Part shown: positions 32,137-41,318 of the stretch, in pieces
Numbering within the stretch: position 1 is the first letter of the stretch
Layout of the letters: every line of letters begins with the position of its first letter
Assembly (NCBI GenBank): GCA_022695795.1
Contig: MU404060.1
Span: 1-64,000, forward strand
Direction: 5' to 3'
Source of the DNA: Biscogniauxia marginata
Taxonomy: Eukaryota; Ascomycota; Sordariomycetes; Xylariales; Xylariaceae
DNA length: 64,000 nucleotides
The notes under the pieces: model-generated
What the model saw: only the letters and a program-made list of their open reading frames with translations
Told to the model about the DNA's origin: nothing
The model's database searches: none
Made by a program: the position numbers and the translations under genes

Positions 32137-34721
32137 ATGCCTAGCGCGACATCAAGCCCGCGGACTCTCTACGACAAGGTCCTGAGTGACCATATCGTGG
32201 ATGAGAAGGAAGACGGCACCGTCCTTATCTACATTGGTTAGTTCGGCCCTCGTGCTGCGTAGAGACAAAGATTCATGCCGGTGCTAACAATGGAAAAGAT
32301 CGCCACTTGGTGCACGAAGTCACATCTCCGGTGAGTGCCCAACCTTCCCGTCTATTCCTGTAAATACTAACACCCGCGCGTTGTACAGCAAGCCTTCGAG
32401 GGCCTGAGGAATGCCAATCGCTCCGTTAGACGCCCCGACTGCACCCTCGCTACCACCGATCATGTACGTGTACCAGTTCCACATACCGCGCCTCGGCCCA
32501 GTGCTCCTATAGCTGACAAGAGACTCGAAGAACGTCCCTACTACACCTCGCATCAACTTCAAAGACGTGGCCAGTTTTGTCCAAGAGGCCGACTCGAGAA
32601 CACAATGTGTTACTCTAGAAGACAACGTGCGAGCCTTCAACCTGACCTTCTTCGGGCTGGATGACAAGAGACAAGGAATTGTCCACATCATTGGCCCCGA
32701 GCAAGGCTTCACCCTCCCAGGCACTACCGTCGTCTGCGGCGATAGCCACACTTCCACACATGGCGCATTTGGTTCTCTTGCTTTCGGCATTGGTACCAGT
32801 GAGGTCGAACATGTCCTTGCCACCCAGACCTTGCTCTCGAGACGGAGCGATAACATGAAGATCCAAGTCGACGGAGAGCTAGCACCCGGTGTTAGCAGCA
32901 AAGACGTTATATTACATGTCATTGGTGTCATCGGCACTGCTGGAGGCACGGGATGTGTGATTGAGTTCTGTGGTTCTGCCATCAGGAGTCTCAGTATGGA
33001 AGCACGAATGTCCATTTGCAACATGTCTATTGAGGCTGGCGCCAGAGCTGGAATGATTGCCCCCGACCAAATTACATTCGAATACCTAAAAGGACGGCCC
33101 CTGGCGCCGAAGCCCGACAGCCCCGAATGGAAACGCGCGATTGCTTACTGGTCCAGTCTGAAGACTGACGAGGGTGCCCGGTTCGACAAGGAAGTTTACA
33201 TTGACGCAAGAGATATTGCTCCTACCGTGACTTGGGGTACTTCACCTCAAGACGTGGTCTCGATTGCCAGCGTTGTTCCCGGCCCAGACGATTTTGAAGA
33301 TCTGCAAAAGAAGGAGGCTTGCAAACGTGCCCTCGAATACATGGGCTTGACAGCCGGTACACCAATGCAGGACATAGTGGTCGATAAGGTCTTTATCGGC
33401 AGCTGCACAAATGCTCGCATCGAAGATTTACGGGCCGCAGCGAAGATAGTCCAGGGCAAGCAGATTGCTCCTAATATCAAGCGTGCTATGATAGTCCCTG
33501 GATCTGGTCTCGTAAAACAACAAGCAGAGAAAGAAGGTCTTGACAAGATTTTTATAGATGCCGGTTTCGAATGGCGCGAGGCTGGTTGTTCAATGTGTCT
33601 AGGCATGAACCCAGATATCCTGTCGCCCAAGGAACGCTGCGCTTCGACCTCGAACCGAAATTTCGAGGGTCGTCAGGGAGCTCAGGGCCGCACACACCTC
33701 ATGTCTCCTGTGATGGCGGCTGCATGTGCTCTGGTTGGCAAGCTGGCCGATGTGAGAAAAGTCGCTGCTTCTTCTAACCTAACTCCGACAAAGGCAGCTC
33801 CGCAAATCGACATCGAAGAAGCGTCTGTCGATGACATTTTTACAGATGAAGACCTAGATCGTCTCATGGACGCCCCCGAGGATGGGAGTGCCGCTACCGG
33901 GAACGCCACCACTACTGGGGTCCCTACGGGGGCCCCTACGTCAGGTGGCATGGCCACATTTACTAAGCTAAAAGGCATCGTTGCGCCTTTAGATCGATCT
34001 AATGTCGACACGGATGCCATAATCCCTAAGCAGTTTCTTAAAACTATCAAGCGATCCGGTCTAGGCACCGCTCTTTTCCACCAGTGGCGATTTGACTCTG
34101 AAACGGGTCAAGAAAACCCCGACTTCATCCTCAACAAGCCGCCCTACCGAGATGCCAAGACACTTGTCGTTAACGGTCCAAACTTCGGCTGTGGATCGAG
34201 TCGTGAACACGCTCCCTGGGCTCTACTGGACTTTGGGATCAGATGTATCATTGCACCTTCTTTTGGGTAAGTTGCTTGCTAATTTCCACGTAATCAACGG
34301 AAATAGTGAAGTATTAACCTCATGTAGTGACATATTTCGATCCAACTGTTTCAAGAACAGTATGCTAGCGATAGTCATGGACCAAGAGGCGATCGAAAAG
34401 ATTACTGCAGAGGCAAAAGCTGGCCGGGAAATCGAGGTAGATCTTCCAGACCAAGTGGTCAAGACTGCAGGAGGCGAGGTGCTAGGCCAATTCGAGGTCG
34501 ATTCATTCAAGAAGCATTGCCTGATTAACGGACTGGATGATATTGGCTTGACGATGCAGATGGAGGGTAAGATTCGGGAATTTGAAAGGAGAAGAACACA
34601 AAGATACCCATGGCTCGATGGGTCAGGCTACCTCAAGAGGACGGGTCCTGTCAAAGTTGAGGCAACCCCTGTTCCCAAGACAAATCAGGGTGCTGTCAAG
34701 ACGGAACCTTTGGAGTGGTGA
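32137..34721 (+). CDS. leu1: 3-Isopropylmalate dehydratase (isopropylmalate isomerase)
   Basis: Converts 2- to 3-isopropylmalate, the second step of leucine synthesis, using a [4Fe-4S] cluster. Five exons (32137-32236, 32299-32330, 32389-32463, 32531-34266, 34328-34721) give 778 residues, the normal length of the fungal single-chain enzyme with large and small subunits fused. It starts [20 protein letters not shown]. Exon joins recreate [19 protein letters not shown] and [27 protein letters not shown] is the aconitase-family signature; cluster ligands are the cysteine in FIGSCTN and the pair in [11 protein letters not shown] low-complexity linker with [11 protein letters not shown] precedes the small-subunit swivel domain ([20 protein letters not shown], then [15 protein letters not shown]). 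A Leu3-type site lies upstream. The next gene on the same strand, iml1, senses amino-acid supply for TORC1. Confidence 0.96.
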
Positions 34722-35562
34722 ACATAAATGAGACGAATTTCATATCCTGTTAGAATTTTGCTCAGCTAAAAGCGATTGTGATAAATGTATGCACAAATAT
34801 ATAAAGTCCTTATCAAGGATACTATTACAAGCATGCTAATAATTTTTATATTTTGGCGTGTAACTGGAGACCCTTTGGCACTCAATAGCTTGATATGTAT
34901 CTATTAAGACGAAAGTCGGTAAACGAGTACCTATTCAACCCCTTACTTGTAACTATTCAAGAAACTTAATTTCCTGTTTCTACACCATACGCTACTACAA
35001 CGTCCATCGTATTATACGAGAAGGACAAACCCGTCAAGCGTACATCTCTCCCCAACGTTCAATTAATTGATGCTCGTCTTGTGCATTTTGAGGGGTGCCG
35101 CTTTCGGTGCCAACGTGATGTCCCGATGTCGGCGGCCAGAATTCGCGATAAGGCTGCATCTCACAGTTGGACGCAAGAGATCTCCGCAAAGCACCTAAGG
35201 TAAGCACCTAAAACCCCCCCACTTCCCCCGCTGGCTTACCCCCCTCGAGTCGACCCGAGTACTATTTTCAGAGCTTGTCAGGTAGCACGACTCCGCAACT
35301 TGGCTTGGCTTGGGGCGGGTGGATTAAAAGCTTTATTTAAGTTAAATTCGATTAAATAAAAAGCTTTAATTTAATTATTAATTTTTTTCTTTATAAATTC
35401 ATAATAATAATATTTTTATAATTAAAAAGTTAATTAATTAAATAAAGTACGGTTTAAACAAGTAATAATTTAACTACTACTTATTTGCTTGATCTAAAAG
35501 TAGAAGGCGGTCAGATCTCATAACGTAAATTCTGCCGTTTCTCCGAGAGCTTCAATGTCCAG
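34722..35562. other. Spacer between leu1 and iml1 with a small AT island
   Basis: The 3' flank of leu1 is followed by the iml1 promoter. At about 35330-35480 the sequence becomes almost pure A/T (repeated TTAATTAA-like words, AAGCTTT), unlike both neighbours; it looks like a short RIP-mutated relic inserted in the promoter. No gene is supported. Confidence 0.6.
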
Positions 35563-35623
35563 GTAAGAGCTTGACCTAGCTCAATTCAACTTCCGACACA
35601 TTCCTGTTGTTCTAATCTCGCAG
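35563..35623 (+). other. Probable 5'-leader intron of iml1
   Basis: GTAAGAGC donor preceded by CAG, branch-like TTCTAAT and CTCGCAG acceptor define a 61-nt intron. It cannot join coding sequence to iml1 in frame, because a TGA stands 9 nt before the iml1 ATG, so it would be spliced from the untranslated leader. Its presence suggests that the downstream uORFs are transcribed. Confidence 0.5.
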
Positions 35624-35633
35624 CCATTAGCGA

Positions 35634-35808
35634 ATGACAACTCGGACAGCGTGGTCGCCATGATGCTTTCAAATTTTTACAAGATAGGATGAATGAGACC
35701 CGATGTCTCGAAATGTTGGTCTTTCGCCCTCGGCGCCTCGCCGAACATCGCAGTGGGCTTCGCATTTGCGACAGTTCAGCAAGTCCAGCTTCGACAAAGC
35801 CTCGATAG
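35634..35808 (+). promoter_or_regulatory. Chain of three overlapping uORFs across the iml1 start
   Basis: uORF a (35634-35663) encodes MTTRTAWSP. Its TGA overlaps the ATG of uORF b (35660-35692, MMLSNFYKIG) in an ATGA. The TGA of b overlaps, again by ATGA, the ATG of uORF c (35689-35808, 39 codons plus stop), which is out of frame with iml1 and runs past its start at 35703. Such an arrangement should strongly limit ordinary scanning to the iml1 ATG, suggesting leaky scanning, reinitiation or a shorter transcript. The effect is inferred. Confidence 0.6.
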
Positions 35809-38800
35809 ATCCACCGCGGTCTCCCGACACAGCTTCGCTTGCCAGTAACTCGACTGTTCGCGAGTCCCAATCGTCCAAGCGGCTACCCGAGCGCATATGC
35901 AGCGTCACTATCAACGAGTCCTTCATTCGCGACGAGGTGCTTTTGAACCTTGACCTCGTGGGCGGAGGTGCCATCCAGCCCAGTACTTTGATGTCTATTA
36001 CCGCTGTAAAGTCGGAATCCGATCGAGTACAGATACCGCAATTTGCGTCCTTGAGGCAGCCGTTGTATGGCAGGGGCTTTTCCACCACTGACGACCTTTC
36101 CAGGTCCGATGGCGATGCTGGTCGAAGATACATCTTCGTTGCTAAGGACATGTCTAAGGAATTGAAGGCGAGACATCCTACGACCGAGGTGTATGTCGCT
36201 AAACACATAGGAGATGCGTTTAACATGCGAAAGGGCACTCAGGTTGTGCTCGCTCCTGTCGACCACCTCTCGCCGGCTATTGAAGCCTCCCATGTTGAGC
36301 TCTCCTTCAAAGACATGTATCTGTCCCGGGCTGATATGTGGAGGCTTGCTATCGCCGACCTTGCCGATAGGACCGTATACAAGGGTCAAGTGGTGTACTT
36401 TCTTGGGAGCATCAAGGCGACCATCAGCACAGTCTTTGTTGAAGGTCGCAAGGTACAGTCCGCCTTCTTTGGCCGGCATACCCGTCCGATCTTCCGAAGC
36501 GAATCTGCTAGATACGTGCTCTTCATCCAGATGGCTCGGGAAATGTGGGATTTCGATTCGGACGGCTCTGGGGAAATAATGTTTTACAAAGTCGTCAACG
36601 GATTCCTGCCCGCCTTGTTCAAGAAGTGGGCTGCGCTTCAAGTAAAGCACCTGGTCAGCATCGTCCTCTTCGCGAGGGTCGAGTATGACACTGGCCTGAC
36701 CACGGAATTGGCTAACACCGCCTTACACAACGACTATTATACTGGGTTTCAGACCTCTGGCGAGAGACGTCCCTACAAAGATTTCTACCGTGTCGTCGTG
36801 AGTGAGATGTCTAGTGGAGAATGGACACGAATTTTGCATCAACTGAAGAAGGAATTCAGTATCTTTCGACGTGACATAAGTCTTTATCATCGCGACGCTA
36901 TGAGCGACGCCATGGAAATACCAGAAGACTCTTCTGCGAAGGGCGTATCTACGAATAAGATAAAAGCAACATCCTCCTCTGCCATGTACGGTAATTTCCT
37001 CGAGGCTATTAATCTTGCATCATCTCTGTATGCACATGATTACGTCGACCGAGATCTATTGCGCACCGGCATTTCCATAGTAGTCATTAGTCCCGGCCCT
37101 GGTGTCTTTGAAGTTGAATATGAAACTTTACGACGAACAACGGAAGCTCTTGTTGGTAACGGAATCGGTATTGACCTGATTTGCATACCCAACCTTCCGT
37201 TACACTCCGTCCCTTTATTTAGATATCGCAATCCCCATTTCCTTGAGGCCAGTCACAGGGCCCGGCCTCGATCGATCCGAAGTCACGATAGTACGCCGAG
37301 GCAGCCCACACCTTTAGTTGGCAGTTATAACACACTGTCTGGATCGCTCTCTCCGACTAAGGGAACGGAACACTCTAGCCGGATTGAATCAGTTGGTTCG
37401 AGGGTGTACGCTGATGAGTGGGCTTTCGCATTACCGCAATGGCTACATGTTTCCTATTGGACGGGAAAATCTGAAGACGCGCTGTCTTTTCAGGGCATTG
37501 CACTGTCCGCGATGGGCCACTCTCCAAGTGACTCTGAAGAAGAGTTCACCATCCGATGCAGACTATATGAGCTCCAGATGAGAAGTGTGTTGGAAACTAA
37601 TGAAATCGAGACACCTCCTCTTCACGTCGATCCATCTTATCCCTTAGCTCCAAGCAAGCAGCCCTCGTCATCAAACACTGGATTCTTCTCGCCAACGCTG
37701 ACGCGAAGCCGTAAGGCACCTGATCTGCTTTTTGAGCCGGTTTACGGGTTCCAGAAATTCACACCCGACAAATTAACAAGGTCCGGCGAAACATCCTTGT
37801 GGAAACAGTTACAGGCTTTCGATGAGACTAGAGCCCGATTGCCATCACGCCGGCGGCTGCCCGTTGCCAATACATACCGAGAACTCGAGGAGAACACTCG
37901 AAAGCAGTTGATTGAAGACACGGGGTTGTTTGGATCCTCGGTCGGCGATAAACGAGTTCACACTGCATCTACAGAACTTTCCTCCAGCGTTGCATCATCA
38001 ACCAGGATTCATGTAGAAGAATCTGAATCCACTGTTGTATCCCGCAGAAACTCGATGACATCAAATTCCCGGCCAAGACCCCCTCTGACTAGAACACCTA
38101 AGCTAATGCGACAAATTAGTCTCGGTCAACGCGGGTTTGGCATTGCGGCGCCTAAAGTAGCGACTGCAGAGGTCAAGACTGAGCACATTAATGCGATACA
38201 AACACCTGGAACAGGGCTCATCAGCACGCCTTCGTCGTCGGGGACGACCCCGATGACTCCAATGAAGCCTACACGACCGGGCTCAACAAAAACTGCAAGC
38301 ATATCTTCCCAGTCATTGGAGAGATCAAAGTTCGATCTTTCTAGCTCAATACATGACCTTACACAAAATGCGCCGAGCCGGCCTATTCAGATTAAAGGAC
38401 CATCATCAGGTACGGATCCTATTAGTGCCCTCAAATCTGGCCCAATACTAGCCACACCGATTGCTATAAGTGCGCGGCCCGATGATCGAGACCTCAAGTA
38501 TTCCAACGTTCTCAGAGAAGAAGATCAAAAGAAACTGTACAATTCGAAATTGCGGGCAGGGGGTGTCCCAGAATTGCCTTCTACGCTTTCCCCGACGACT
38601 GCAATGGCACCATGGCTCGTCGTATTGAATCCATCGAACCCTAATACGAGCAGGATTGACGATTCGATTCTGTTCAGCCGCTGGCAACATGTTTTCCCAA
38701 AACCATCCGAAATGAGAGTGATGAAGTGGAAATCCCTGTCCTGCCCAGCTGCTGTCCCACTTACTACAGAATATTTTCCAACAAAGGCTCAGTTCAACAC

Positions 38801-41318
38801 AGAATACCAGCGACAGCCATACAATATTGCACAGGAAATCGATGACGAACTTTCCGAAGAACCAAGATCTCGTGTCGAGTTTCTGAGGGAGCTCGTTAGC
38901 GCTCGGTTCGCCCATGGTTTCCAAGTTGTAATCGGCCCCTCGGTAGCTAAGGCGTTTGACCAGAAGGCGATCAGAATCGCCGATATCTTCTCGATAGACA
39001 GGACAGTTGGTGATGGGACGAGCATTTTCATGAGCGTCGGCAACACGATTCACCAACTATCGTGTGTTAATGGCACCGAAGTTGAGGTGAATATCTATGT
39101 GCGGAAGCCAACTGAACCGGTAGCACAAGTAGATCACGCGTCTTGTTTATACAAACCAGCAATTCGTACGTATCTCGACGAGACATATCAGAGCGTTGAT
39201 ATAGACATCATGACACCTAAGCCCGAACGCAATTGGAATTATATCGATTCGTACCTAGCAGGGCATACGGATGAGATGACGGAAAATTTAAGATTCTGGC
39301 GGGCCCGATTCGTACTTATACCAATGTATCCTCGGACTTCAGCCCCTTTGAATGTACTGAACGAGGATGACGAAGAGGAGGTACGCCTTGAAGGCATCAA
39401 GAGGCTTGCGCAAATCTGGCAGCGTCACCGGTACCTGTCATCCTCAGAACGCCAATTTCAGAGCGTAGGTGCAAGGAAACGGGACCCAAATCCTTTGGAC
39501 ATAATCTACAAGACCGAAGATGCTTCTGTAGTCGTCGCTGCTGAGCTAGAGATACTATCTGAAAACGCGGAGAATACTCACCGCAAGGGGCTGGTATCTA
39601 ATAAGGAACGCTTTTCGAAATCAAACTTCAACGTCGCAGCCTTAGCAGAAGCAATCCAGCAGCCTATCGAGGCAGGTGGAATCCGCATGCAAACACGGCG
39701 TTGGCATTTCCGACTCCATTATCACTGCTTTATTGGGTCGGATATGACAACCTGGCTGCTCGATAATTTCGAGGACCTCGATAGCCGCGAGGAAGCAGTG
39801 GAGCTTGGCAACTCCCTGATGTTATACGACGATGACAGAGCGAAAGACAAGGATGCTGGCAAAGACATGAAGAAGGATCGTGATCGTGGCATATTTGTGC
39901 ATGTTGAAAAGCGGCACCCGTTCCGTGACGGACAGTACTTTTATCAGATCGCTGGCGAGTATGCCAAACTTCATCCGCCCGGGTGGTTCAATTCGAGAAA
40001 ACGAGACATTTCGGTCCCATCCACACCAATGGTAGATAACCTCTCCAAAGACTCGCCACGACCTAGTCAGCCTGTCATGCAGCGTCCGACGTCCACTCAG
40101 GAGGATAATTCCCCAATATCGGGAAGCACCACGCCAACAGTTACGACAGCAGGTGGCAAACAGCCAAAAGTTGTTCTAAGCAAGATGATGAAGTACGACG
40201 TCGATCATCGTAAGAAATCATACCGTCCAGAGAGGATCAACCTTCACTACGATCGGCTACATAATCCAGACAATTGCTACCACATTCGTATTGACTGGAT
40301 GAACGTAACAGCGAAGCTAATCGAGGATGCCCTGAAGAACTGGGCGGCAATAGCAGCCCAGCATGGCCTTCGCCTTGTCGAAGTACCCATTGCCGAGGCC
40401 TGCAGGATCACTGAGGTTAATGCCTTCAGGAGGCCGTATCGCATCAAGCTTGCAGTGCCCCCGCCAACTCAAAAGCCAGTTACGTACTACGACCCCAACT
40501 CGCTCGCACCGCTAGCACAGCCCGGTAAGTTATTCTACCAGAAAGCTTTGCTTAGGAAGTTTGACTTCGTGCTCGATGTGGAGGCTGCCTCCAACTTTCC
40601 GAGCAACGTGGATGTTAGCTATTCCTGGGGCAAACCGGACTTCAAGTATTCACAATACATTCATCGCTCGGGCATATTACTGGCACAAATCACAGACGAA
40701 GGCGATATTCTCCTCTTAGCCAACAGGCTTTTCAGCAATCGGGCCACTACCACTGCTAGTCAATCCACTCAGCCCACCCATGTCCGCACCGAGCCAGCGC
40801 TTAACGAGCGCGTCTCCCGTCTCATGGGAAGTGGCCAGTACACTACAAGCTTTGGCCCCCAAGCTGACCATTCTCCGCTCTCGTCGCCCATGTTCCGACC
40901 TGTGCTCTTTGCGTCATCGGGGCCGAGGGGCCCACCAGAACCATCGCCCAGTCGCGGCATGCCCGGGACTGGGACAAGAACAGGCCCCGCCCAGACGTAC
41001 ACAGGCCCTCACCCCGAGGGGCTCAGGGAGATTCTAGAGGCGTTCTGCAGCGACGAAGAAGCCCTCGGGGGGTTCTACAAAGAGACGCTGGAGAAGGGGA
41101 TAGGAACGCCGGTGGTCGGTCCCGCGATGACGGGAGCGGCGGCGGTTACGGATTCCGGGGCCGTGCCTGACGCTAGCATACCGACCCTCGGGCTACCTAT
41201 TGGAGTTCTTGGAAGCAGCATCGGGGGTGATAGTACAGGCGTCAGTCCTAGCCCCAGGGCTGCAACGCCTAGTCTAGCCAGTTCGCTGCTCTTTAGACGA
41301 GGCAGTGTTCAGTACTGA
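35703..41318 (+). CDS. iml1: Iml1 (DEPDC5 homologue), SEACIT/GATOR1 subunit
   Basis: A single exon of 1871 residues. Iml1, with Npr2 and Npr3, is the GAP for the Rag GTPase Gtr1 at the vacuole membrane and switches TORC1 off when amino acids are short. Evidence in order: a CDC48-like N-terminal segment with RDEVLLNLDLVGGG (about 75-90) and FNMRKGTQVVLAPVD; a conserved Iml1 core with DRTVYKGQVVYFLG, EMWDFDSDGSGEIMF and a Rossmann-like stretch GISIVVISPGPGVFEVEYET (about 452-471); long serine/threonine-rich linkers; a DEP domain (about 1316-1420) with WHFRLHYHCFIGSDMTTWLL and HPFRDGQYFYQIAGEY; and a C-terminal domain with ERINLHYDRLHNPDNCYHIR and a FDFVLDVEAASNFP segment. A TGA just upstream fixes ATG 35703 as the first in frame. 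An uninterrupted frame this long is typical of the gene in related fungi. uORFs in the leader may limit its translation. Confidence 0.93.
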   Translation: MSRNVGLSPSAPRRTSQWASHLRQFSKSSFDKASIDPPRSPDTASLASNSTVRESQSSKRLPERICSVTINESFIRDEVLLNLDLVGGGAIQPSTLMSITAVKSESDRVQIPQFASLRQPLYGRGFSTTDDLSRSDGDAGRRYIFVAKDMSKELKARHPTTEVYVAKHIGDAFNMRKGTQVVLAPVDHLSPAIEASHVELSFKDMYLSRADMWRLAIADLADRTVYKGQVVYFLGSIKATISTVFVEGRKVQSAFFGRHTRPIFRSESARYVLFIQMAREMWDFDSDGSGEIMFYKVVNGFLPALFKKWAALQVKHLVSIVLFARVEYDTGLTTELANTALHNDYYTGFQTSGERRPYKDFYRVVVSEMSSGEWTRILHQLKKEFSIFRRDISLYHRDAMSDAMEIPEDSSAKGVSTNKIKATSSSAMYGNFLEAINLASSLYAHDYVDRDLLRTGISIVVISPGPGVFEVEYETLRRTTEALVGNGIGIDLICIPNLPLHSVPLFRYRNPHFLEASHRARPRSIRSHDSTPRQPTPLVGSYNTLSGSLSPTKGTEHSSRIESVGSRVYADEWAFALPQWLHVSYWTGKSEDALSFQGIALSAMGHSPSDSEEEFTIRCRLYELQMRSVLETNEIETPPLHVDPSYPLAPSKQPSSSNTGFFSPTLTRSRKAPDLLFEPVYGFQKFTPDKLTRSGETSLWKQLQAFDETRARLPSRRRLPVANTYRELEENTRKQLIEDTGLFGSSVGDKRVHTASTELSSSVASSTRIHVEESESTVVSRRNSMTSNSRPRPPLTRTPKLMRQISLGQRGFGIAAPKVATAEVKTEHINAIQTPGTGLISTPSSSGTTPMTPMKPTRPGSTKTASISSQSLERSKFDLSSSIHDLTQNAPSRPIQIKGPSSGTDPISALKSGPILATPIAISARPDDRDLKYSNVLREEDQKKLYNSKLRAGGVPELPSTLSPTTAMAPWLVVLNPSNPNTSRIDDSILFSRWQHVFPKPSEMRVMKWKSLSCPAAVPLTTEYFPTKAQFNTEYQRQPYNIAQEIDDELSEEPRSRVEFLRELVSARFAHGFQVVIGPSVAKAFDQKAIRIADIFSIDRTVGDGTSIFMSVGNTIHQLSCVNGTEVEVNIYVRKPTEPVAQVDHASCLYKPAIRTYLDETYQSVDIDIMTPKPERNWNYIDSYLAGHTDEMTENLRFWRARFVLIPMYPRTSAPLNVLNEDDEEEVRLEGIKRLAQIWQRHRYLSSSERQFQSVGARKRDPNPLDIIYKTEDASVVVAAELEILSENAENTHRKGLVSNKERFSKSNFNVAALAEAIQQPIEAGGIRMQTRRWHFRLHYHCFIGSDMTTWLLDNFEDLDSREEAVELGNSLMLYDDDRAKDKDAGKDMKKDRDRGIFVHVEKRHPFRDGQYFYQIAGEYAKLHPPGWFNSRKRDISVPSTPMVDNLSKDSPRPSQPVMQRPTSTQEDNSPISGSTTPTVTTAGGKQPKVVLSKMMKYDVDHRKKSYRPERINLHYDRLHNPDNCYHIRIDWMNVTAKLIEDALKNWAAIAAQHGLRLVEVPIAEACRITEVNAFRRPYRIKLAVPPPTQKPVTYYDPNSLAPLAQPGKLFYQKALLRKFDFVLDVEAASNFPSNVDVSYSWGKPDFKYSQYIHRSGILLAQITDEGDILLLANRLFSNRATTTASQSTQPTHVRTEPALNERVSRLMGSGQYTTSFGPQADHSPLSSPMFRPVLFASSGPRGPPEPSPSRGMPGTGTRTGPAQTYTGPHPEGLREILEAFCSDEEALGGFYKETLEKGIGTPVVGPAMTGAAAVTDSGAVPDASIPTLGLPIGVLGSSIGGDSTGVSPSPRAATPSLASSLLFRRGSVQY

